A stretch of 64,000 bases of DNA, taken from the NCBI RefSeq assembly GCF_000321225.1, contig NW_004452115.1, positions 204,115 to 268,114 on the forward strand, written 5' to 3'. Below, piece after piece: positions 56,961-64,000 of this stretch (positions are counted from its first letter, which is position 1; each line of letters opens with the position of its first letter). Under the pieces are notes generated by a model, which was not told the DNA's origin, ran no database searches, and was given only the letters and a program-made list of their open reading frames with translations. Origin of the DNA: Odobenus rosmarus divergens. Its lineage: Eukaryota; Chordata; Mammalia; Carnivora; Odobenidae. Both the position numbers and the translations under genes were made by a program.

Positions 56961-57664
56961 TGTTGAAATCAATGGACTTGAACAGAATTCCTTAAGGTTC
57001 TCTAATGTAGAGGGCATCCATGTCCTTTTTCGAGAAGAGTAAAATGCAACCCCATGCCCTGGGGACTGGCCCTGGAGCCTCGGCGGCTAGACCAGAGGAG
57101 GAATGACCAGCCTGCCGTGGTGACGAACAGCACATCTTTCTTCTGTTTTCCAGGCAGCTGCACTCCACAGGGACGCAGCCATGCTGGACAAGCTCAGACT
57201 AAACACACAGACATCACTGTCTCCATGTGTGCTTCTAATGTGTCCACTTCCAACTCGGGAGAAGGCTCGTGGGGACAGTGAATGGGACTGAGACCACCTC
57301 AGAGTAATTTTGAACCTGTGGACCTGTCATCCTCCTGTCACTGTTTCTGGAGCCTCCTCAGGATCAGTCCACAGGGCAATGACTCTACATTTCTGTCTGA
57401 CCATGCCACTCATCCTTCATGACCTGGGCCCAGGCCAGCTCACCAGATCCTCCTTCTACGAAAAGAGCAAATTGTATGGCTGACGGGAATTCCACGGAGA
57501 CAAGACTGTCCCCTCTTGGCTTCTTTAATTGTTCCTCATAAGGAACATGTGTGATATAATGATGGGTGTTTGGAGGAACTCATCTTCAGACCGTAATTTG
57601 GGGAGGGGAGCCCTCATAAACACTAAAAAGACCAAGAATATCAAAGATGGCATTCTTCTTTCAC

Positions 57665-57960
57665 TTGATATTGAGCAAATATTTATTAAATGTCCACCAT
57701 GTGCTAGACATTAGTCTGCGCGCTGGAGGTCCGAGGAAATGAGACATCCGTTGTACCCACATGACGCTGACGGCTAACCAGGCAGGCGGTGTGATAAGCA
57801 ATGTGGTCAGCTATGGGCACTTGCAGATCAGAGCCCCACTGCTGACTTGGAAAGGCTCCCAAGAACATGGTAATTAAGCTGAGTCCTGAGGGATTGTCTC
57901 AGAGTTACTCATGTGAGAACAGGCAGAAGGTAGAGGAGGAAAGAGTATGTTTCCGTCAGA
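57665..57960 (-). mobile_element. L2 LINE 3' end, antisense
   Basis: 'gagcaaatatttattaaatg' at 57673 and 'ccaccatgtgctagacatta' are the antisense L2 terminus. 'ggtgtgataagcaatgtgg' near 57789 and 'ctgagtcctgagggattg' near 57878 follow in the expected order. One of the longer L2 pieces here. Confidence 0.65.
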
Positions 57961-58012
57961 GGAGATGGGGTGTGAGAAAGCACAGAGGTAAACAGCCTAG
58001 GTCATTAAAAAT

Positions 58013-58242
58013 GACACCTCCAAGGGCACCTGGGAGGATCAGTCGGTTAAGCATCTGCCTTCGGCTCGGGTCATGATCCCAGGGTCCTGGGATCGAGCCC
58101 CGCATCGGGCTCCCTGCTCCACGGGAAGCCTGCTTCTCCCTCTCCCACTCCCCCTGCTTGTGTTCCCTCTCTCGCTGTGTCTCTCTCTCTGTCAAATAAA
58201 TAAATGGAATCTTAAAAAAAAAAAAAAAAAAAGACACCTCCA
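58013..58242 (+). mobile_element. CAN SINE with target-site duplication
   Basis: The element is 58024-58232: head gggcacctgggaggatcagt, 'catgatcccagggtcctggg' near 58073, a CT-rich body and the tail AAATAAATAAATGGAATCTT plus 18 A. The repeat gacacctcca flanks it (58013-58022 and 58233-58242). Confidence 0.95.
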
Positions 58243-58570
58243 GTCACTGTGGCTGGAGCACTGAGTGTGCAGACAAGGCAGAGACCCTACAGTGGAGGGA
58301 CATGGAAGCCATGTGGGGACAGCCAGATCTTAGGAGCACAGAAGAGCCTGTAAAGCCTGTGAAGCAAGATCCTAAAATCTAAACCAAAAGTCCGCCGTGG
58401 AGGACATACCTGCCACATTCACTCAGTGTGAGCCTCCCAATGTCCACATCCTATGCGGGCCCTGTGCACACCCTAAATTATCAATTATCAAAGGTAAGAA
58501 ACCTTAAAGGTTTCTTTTAGAACATGCCCAAACCTGAGGAAATATGAGAAACAGAAACGAATGGACTAGT

Positions 58571-59099
58571 GTGGTTAATTTGTTGTGGCAATGGGCTAGG
58601 CCAGGCAGCACCACTGCTTGGTCCAATACTAATCTAGATGTTGCTATCCACATATGCTTTTGTAGATACAATTAACAACTATAGCCAGTTGATTTTGAGT
58701 AAAGCAGATTAGCCTCCATAACGGGAGTGGGCCTCATCCAATCAGTTAAGGCCTTGAGTGCAAACATTGAATTTCCCCGAGAAAACGGAATTCTGCCTCA
58801 AGACTATAACACAGAAATCCTGCCCGAGTTTCCAATCCGCTGCCCGAGGCTAAGGATTTGAGACTCAAGACCACATACCAACGTTTACCTGAATTTCCCG
58901 CCTGCCAGCCCACCCTGCAGGTTTCTGACTTGTCAGCTTCTATAATTGCATGAGCCAATTCCTTAGGAGTCATCTGTCAGGTGGAGATAGATGACAGATG
59001 ATAGAGGAGCATGCATGGATATCTAACTATGTACATGTGCGTGTGTATGCACACTTGTACTATTAGTTCTGTATCTCTGGAGAAACCTGACTGATACAG
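58571..59099 (+). mobile_element. LTR-like element, same family as 12351-12810
   Basis: It starts 'gtggttaatttgttgtggc', carries 'ctcatccaatcagttaaggc' near 58734 and 'ttgcatgagccaattcctta' near 58947, and ends 'ctggagaaacctgactgata'. Its order matches the 12351 copy, and it keeps parts that copy has lost. Confidence 0.75.
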
Positions 59100-59119
59100 C
59101 CAGGATTCAGAAAACACAC

Positions 59120-59280
59120 TCCAAACTGTTTTTTCTTATCGAACTTCTCTGGGTCCCTTGCCTCCTCAGCACAATGGAGACTAACCACTGCCTCCCGGGA
59201 TGACTTTGAGGATTAACTGGATACGTGAAGCCACTCAGCACATACTGGCTAGCACATAGTAGGTGCTTCAGGCTGTTTCC
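59120..59280 (+). mobile_element. MIR SINE fragment
   Basis: 'actttgaggattaactggat' near 59203 and 'ctagcacatagtaggtgctt' near 59249 are the sense MIR 3' half. Confidence 0.6.
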
Positions 59281-60296
59281 TTCTCCCTTTTCTTGCTTGC
59301 TTGATAGGACAGACCCATACCCAACGAAAGGGCATTTTTTTTTTTCCTGCTGACACAGGCTGCCCTGGACGAAATCTGATCTAGAATGGGAAGTACTAAA
59401 CAAATAGAACAGAATTTACTCTCGGTAGTATTTTGCCACCGTGATGGATGGCTTCTCCAAAGGATCTTTCTCAAGAGTTCACCGGAGAGAAAAATGTCCA
59501 GGCTTGATTTTCTATGTGTGTGGAAAATAAATTGTATGACAAGGGTGGCGACGTTTGGACGGGGAGAGGGCTTAGCCGAGGAATGAAACATGTCAGGAGC
59601 CTCAGAATGAAAACAACACAGAGATGGACGGTGAAGGGGGCATATTTGGAGAGCTTGACAAGTGGCACAATGGGAGGGAAGGTGGCATCTGGAGTGGGAT
59701 GTCGGTCATTCCCCGCTGCTACAGCCACGGTCTGCCCTCAATAACTCAGCGAGGTGGAAAGGGAAAAATAAGAGCCCAGGTTCTAAGGCTCTGTTATCAC
59801 AACTGCCTTACATTATTTTTCCTTTCTTAATTGACCACATAGCAAACACAGAGCAAAAGCAGGCAGGCTGCCTTTTTTTTGTTGTTTTTAATGAAATCTT
59901 TGCCTACTTCATCTCTCCAGTTCCTGTCAGCAAAACTCCCAACATTAGATCTATCCGAGACCCAGAGAGAGGAAGTGTCTGGAATAATGTCACACAGAAC
60001 ACAAGGGGAAGAGCCAAGTCTACACCCCGGGTCCGTGTGAGTTCCCAACCCCTGGGCTTCTGTAAGGAACCAAGAGCGTTATCTAGGCAGGGATAGCAAA
60101 GGGGTTGCACTCAGCACACCGACTCTGATTGATTGTCAGCCCTTGGCTGAGGAACGTGAGAGCAAACGCAGGTTTGGCACCAAAGAGGGTCATAACTGAT
60201 TAGTGACATCTGTCCTGGGAGACCGAGGTCCTGAGGAGGGGTCAAATACTTGTCATTCCTTACCTGTCCAACTTTTCCTTCTTTTCCCCTACATCA

Positions 60297-60503
60297 TAGG
60301 TCAGCAAAATATAGCCAAATGAGGCCTGCTGCCTGTACTTATAAAGTTTTATTGGAACACAGCTCTACTCATCTGCATATTATCTACGACTACTCTTGCT
60401 ATACGACCGCAGAACGGAGATTTTGCAACAGACACCACGTGGTTCACAAAGCCTAAAATATATACAAACTGTCCATTTATAGAAAAAGTTTGCCAGCCTT
60501 TAC
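60297..60503 (-). mobile_element. Non-autonomous hAT-like DNA transposon relic
   Basis: Imperfect inverted termini are visible: ggtcagcaaaa at the left and aaaagtttgccagcc at the right. The interior 'ttttattggaacacagctct' near 60347 and 'cacaaagcctaaaatatata' near 60444 are wording of a common hAT-type MER element. Exact name not assigned. Confidence 0.65.
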
Positions 60504-60766
60504 TCTAGGGTACGCTGGGACCCCAGCTGACTTGATTCCAGGATTCCAGTCAGATAATGAGGTCATTCATTCATAATTCATCACATATTTACTGGATGCC
60601 TAATGTGTTCCAGATACTCTCTAATATATAACATGGTAATATAACATAAGTAATTTACCCTAAGAAGGGCAGCAGCCTGGGGATGACATATATATCCAGA
60701 TATACGTATCCGTGTCATCCTCAGGCTGTTTCCCTTAGGCACAGAATGGCTGCCAGGGACAGTCCT

Positions 60767-60949
60767 AGCTGCTCTCAATCCTGCCTGCTCACTAGAATCA
60801 CTGGAAAGGTTTTAGAAAATAATTATGTCTGGGCTCTTCTCCAGACCAATTAAAAGCTCCAGAAAGAAGCCAGGACCTTGGTGTTTTTGAAAAGTTCCCC
60901 AGGCGATTTGAATGCATAGCCTGTTGAGTACCAGGGTTCTAAACCATTC
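60767..60949 (+). mobile_element. MER5A-like hAT relic, full length
   Basis: It has the palindromic MER5A layout: 'ctgctctcaatcctgcctgc', 'cactagaatcactggaaagg' near 60790, 'cttggtgtttttgaaaagtt' near 60878 and 'gggttctaaaccattc' at the right. Both halves are present. Confidence 0.65.
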
Positions 60950-61139
60950 AAGTAGGAGTAAAGCCCAGAGATTATCTAACCAAGCTCCTTATTTTATGAC
61001 TAACAAAACCCTGAGTTTTGTCCAATGTCACAGGCCTCACCCCATTTCCTTTCGTTTCAGTGAGCTGTGTTTGGGTGCTCACTGTGTCGAGGACTGGGCT
61101 ATGTAATGAGAAACCAAGGCGAGTGGAGGGCCTCACCAG

Positions 61140-61320
61140 AGCGTAGGAGGAAGAACGTAGATTCTGGAGTCAGACCAACTGGGGCTCAGTCCCTGGCTCT
61201 GCCACCATGAGGTCTTGGATCAATCATTTGAACAATGAGAGTCTTTCTAAACTCTGAGGAGTGGGGAAGTAATACATGTCTCGAGGACAGGCAGAAGAGG
61301 TTAACTGAGAGAATGTACAC
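61140..61320 (+). mobile_element. MIR SINE, 5' half
   Basis: 'gtagattctggagtcagacc' near 61158 and 'gtccctggctctgccaccat' near 61190 give the MIR tRNA-like part in sense orientation. The core is diverged. Confidence 0.6.
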
Positions 61321-61674
61321 ACGGCCCACAGAGGCCCCGAGAGGCACTGGGAAATTATTAGCACCTTTCCAAGCAGGTTGGGGATGATTTCAAGCAGGCT
61401 GGAGACTGGGAGGAGCCTGGGCTGGGCAATAATCGTGTGTCAGAACTGGAGGCCTCTGCCAGATGATCTCTGTTGGCCAGGAGCACGTGAATGCGCAGGC
61501 CGATGGGCCAGTAGGATTTCAGTTCAGGTTTTCGTAACAAAATGACACCTCTTGCCGAGATGACTGATCCCAGAGGAGAGCCCAATCTGAATTTAGAGGG
61601 TTTCATAGTTCTCTCAAAAGTCCAGAAATGTCATTTGTCTTCGGGCTTAGAGCTTCCGAGATTGTATATAGTAG

Positions 61675-61828
61675 CCAAACTGACCATGGCTCCCCACTTG
61701 CTGCATTTTGAGCCGTGAGTCACGGTGTCTATATGGTCAGTTTGGGAACTGAGAAATCAATGCACCAGAGCCATCCAGCTTTCCATGGTAATCAGCTGTC
61801 ATTAGGAGAGGACATGAGTCATTAGGAG
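61675..61828. promoter_or_regulatory. Candidate regulatory element: inverted repeat with two AP-1 sites
   Basis: A perfect 13-bp inverted repeat (ccaaactgaccat at 61675-61687, atggtcagtttgg at 61733-61745) encloses a palindrome ccgtgagtcacgg (61713-61725) centred on the AP-1/bZIP core tgagtca. A second tgagtca is at 61815-61821, inside a direct repeat of gtcattaggag (61798 and 61818). No repeat family is recognised in this stretch. Function is inference from motifs only. Confidence 0.35.
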
Positions 61829-62344
61829 CATACACATGTGTGTGTGTCAGCACCAGGGACTTGCTCGTTCCTTCTATGTGAATCACCAAAGGCAATCACA
61901 AAGTCATGAGCAGCCTGGACTGATGGCGCCAAGTGAGTGTGAGCCCGGGGACCCCAGGCCTGACTCAAGACCATCAGCAATCTCTGCCAATAAGTGCACA
62001 TCTCGTTTCCTGCATGACTTTCCCCAGGGGACCCCTTGCCTGAAGTTTCTAGGTCAGGAAAAATCATCTTCATCCACAAGGAGAAGATTCCAGCTCCTTG
62101 GCAGAAAAAAAAAAAAAAAAGGCTACAAATATGAAAACAGAAATGCTCTTCAAAAGTGATACCTGGATTGAAAGTGACATTTGTCTGGAAGGGGATGGGA
62201 CAGCTAGATATGGAGCGCTTCCCATGTGTCAGGCGCTGAGATTGCAAACACAAAACATCAGAGAGAATTCTCTGAGTGCTAATTTCTTCATCTCAAAGTT
62301 CCATTTTGAATATGTGTCTCCTAAGTTTTGAGTTATAAAAATAT

Positions 62345-62440
62345 TCAATAATAACAGGAAACATTTGTGAATCACTGAGCTAGACATGGGATTAACTCTT
62401 TTATATATACTACCCTGCCCCTATGAAGGAGGTAGAGCCG
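62345..62440 (-). mobile_element. MIR-like fragment, antisense
   Basis: 'catttgtgaatcactgagct' near 62363, 'taactcttttatatatacta' near 62393 and 'ctatgaaggaggtagagcc' near 62421 are a degraded antisense MIR order. Confidence 0.45.
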
Positions 62441-62874
62441 AGAGCCACGGCATAAACCAGGGACCCCGGGCCTCCAGTGGAGGCTCATCTGTCAGATTTC
62501 ACACAAAAAAGAGCAGAGTCTGTACCATAAGCCCCGGCGGCCTGACTCCAAATCTCTCTGCCCCCCCGCAAGTACATGAGGACACTAGAATGGTACGGCA
62601 CTTTAATTTTTCTGAATCTCACAGTGGCAAAGCACAGTCTTGAACCTGGCATGTCCTGGCTCCTGGTCCACTACTATTTTAAACTTCTGCCTTAACATGT
62701 CTCATAAAATCGAAAGCAGGTCAAATGGCCAAAGGAGTTAGCAAATTCACGCATCTCCTCTGGTGAGCAGTAGCCCACAGAATAGTGAAGGCCACTAGTC
62801 TAGAGAGGAGGTCCTAGTGTAATAAGAGATACTCAATATCTGGTAGCCGTGTCCCAGACACCCTAGCACACACC

Positions 62875-63003
62875 CTCATCCACCGTCCTCAACACAAGTC
62901 TATGAATTAAGTAGAATTATCTCTGCTTTATAGGAAGCAGAAAACTGCAAAATGAAATTACTTGTCCAAGGTCACTTAGCTGGGGTATGAAAGAGTTTAT
63001 ATT
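62875..63003 (-). mobile_element. MIR SINE fragment, antisense
   Basis: 'gaattatctctgctttatag' near 62914 and 'acttgtccaaggtcacttag' near 62961 are the antisense MIR core. A CAN SINE inserted immediately to its right. Confidence 0.65.
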
Positions 63004-63226
63004 AGAATAATTTTCTTGGGCGCCTGGGTGGCTCAGTCGTTAAGCGTCTGCCTTCGGCTCAGGTCATGATCCCAGGGTCCTGGGATCGAGTCCCACATCG
63101 GGCTCCCTGCTCAGCGGGAAGCCTGCTTCTCCCTCTCCCACTCCCCCTGCTTGTGTTCCCTCTCTCGCTGTCTCTCTCTCTGTCAAATAAATAAAATCTT
63201 TTTAAAAAAAAAAGAATAATTTTCTT
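63004..63226 (+). mobile_element. CAN SINE with perfect 14-bp target-site duplication
   Basis: The element is 63018-63212: gggcgcctgggtggctcagt head, a tRNA-like region, 'catgatcccagggtcctggg' near 63065, a full CT-rich body and the tail AAATAAATAAAATCTTTTT plus A. agaataattttctt is exact on both sides (63004-63017 and 63213-63226). Of the copies here it looks closest to a family consensus, which suggests a young insertion. Confidence 0.97.
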
Positions 63227-63335
63227 TCCTACTATACTGAAATTCCTTGAGGTCAGAAGCACATGTTGATAGTTTTAACTTATCACAGTGCCTGGAATAG
63301 AGCAGAGGCGCAATAATTGATAGTTTATGTTCTTC
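63227..63335 (+). mobile_element. L2 LINE 3'-end fragment
   Basis: 'actgaaattccttgaggtca' near 63237 and 'cacagtgcctggaatagagc' near 63285 are sense L2 3' wording. Confidence 0.55.
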
Positions 63336-63359
63336 GACACCGATAATATTCATTAAAAA

Positions 63360-63530
63360 TGTGCCTGGCATTGTACTAAATGCTTTATAACATTATTTTT
63401 CCAGTGTTCAGAATAAGCCTGTGAGATAGACTTAGGATGTTTCTCCAGCCTATAAGTGTATCCAAAGTGAGACTAAGGTTGAACACACAGCAGATGCAGA
63501 ATTTAAATCGAGGTTTGTGTAACCCCAATA
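63360..63530 (-). mobile_element. MIR SINE, antisense
   Basis: 'cattgtactaaatgctttat' near 63370, 'gtgagatagacttaggatgt' near 63421 and 'aatttaaatcgaggtttgtg' near 63500 occur in antisense MIR order. Confidence 0.55.
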
Positions 63531-63542
63531 TTGTATGTCAAC

Positions 63543-63677
63543 CAAATTTATGCTTTTTTTTTAAGATTTTATTTATTTATTTGACAGAGGGAGACACAGC
63601 AAGAGAGGGAACACAAGCAGGGGGAGTGGGAGAGGGAGAAGCAGGCTTCCTGCCGAACAGAGAGCACAAATTTCTGC
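63543..63677 (-). mobile_element. CAN SINE, antisense, 5'-truncated
   Basis: The element is 63554-63666: T run, aagattttatttatttattt, then the GA-rich body up to gcaggcttcctgccgaacag. The tRNA-like head is missing, so this is a short truncated insertion. An 11-bp duplication with one mismatch (caaatttatgc at 63543, caaatttctgc at 63667) flanks it. Confidence 0.92.
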
Positions 63678-64000
63678 TTCTATGCTTTGTGGAAGAAGAG
63701 CATTATGGCCAAGAATCTGAATCCTGGAACTGCCTAGTCTCCACGTCCTTCATGCCCCCAACAAAAGGCTTCCAGTAGCACTGCTGTACCTTGCAAAGAG
63801 AGAACCTGGAGCCTCACCGGCAGAGAGTGTGTTTGCCAATATTTTCCAGGCCATTTTGGGGTTTCTAGAGTCTGAAGTCAGTATTATTAGAGCTTCGTGC
63901 TCCTTATGAACTATTTTTATGCCTGGAATGTGTTGGGAGCCAGTTGGCTGTGGCCGCAGCTCAGATATCACCTGGTGCTTTTTTCTGAACGGGGTGAATA
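63678..64000. other. Unassigned right end of the window
   Basis: No gene or repeat that I can name. Confidence 0.45.

Noticed and set aside
57158..57281. Possible 3' exon after ttcttctgttttccag
   Set aside because: The acceptor looks good, but the downstream frame has no recognisable product and no donor or polyadenylation context confirms an exon.

Overview
This is eukaryotic, mammalian DNA, and almost certainly from a carnivoran. At least eight retroposons carry the carnivore CAN-SINE head (gcgcctgggtggctcagt) with a CT-rich body and an AATAAA/TCTTT tail. There are also carnivore-type L1 3' and 5' UTR sequences. The SINEs are of the kind seen in bears, pinnipeds and mustelids. No SINE of the younger dog type was seen, which argues for a non-canid caniform; that placement is inference. 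The window is one scaffold segment with a single 350-base run of N (23879-24228).

I find no protein-coding gene, no convincing exon and no functional RNA gene. Open reading frames are short, mostly overlap repeats, and show no recognisable domains. The window reads as intergenic or deep intronic sequence. Its content is layered mobile elements of different ages plus a few simple repeats.

Layout: 1-8 kb has a 5'-inverted (twin-primed) L1 (about 972-2300), MIR/L2 relics and a near-complete MLT1-type LTR (4264-4883). 8-21 kb has MaLR LTR copies (8306, 17312), CAN SINEs (8887, 15159), an old antisense L1 (12255-14340) split by an LTR-like insertion (12351-12810), a sense L1 fragment (about 17885-19100), and an antisense ERV-type LTR (about 19889-20681) split by a CAN SINE. 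22-27 kb is the most disturbed part. It holds an antisense, internally deleted carnivore L1 whose 5' UTR runs into the N gap, a 190-bp segment next to the gap that is repeated 2.5 kb downstream, a 21-base poly-C run, and a tRNA-Lys-like SINE with flanking duplications. 27-46 kb is mostly unassigned sequence with scattered MIR, L2 and MaLR relics. 46-64 kb has CAN SINEs inserted in a MIR and in an L2-like sequence, hAT-type MER5/MER20-like relics, a second copy of the 12.35 kb LTR-like family, an AP-1 palindrome inside an inverted repeat (61.7 kb), and an inverted SINE pair at the right end.

Nothing here amounts to a new multi-gene system. The points most worth a second look are the L1/gap/duplication region at 22.4-26.9 kb, the nested insertions that give a relative chronology, and the palindromic AP-1 element. 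Repeat family names are from memory of consensus sequences, not from a database search, and boundaries are approximate unless a target-site duplication is stated.
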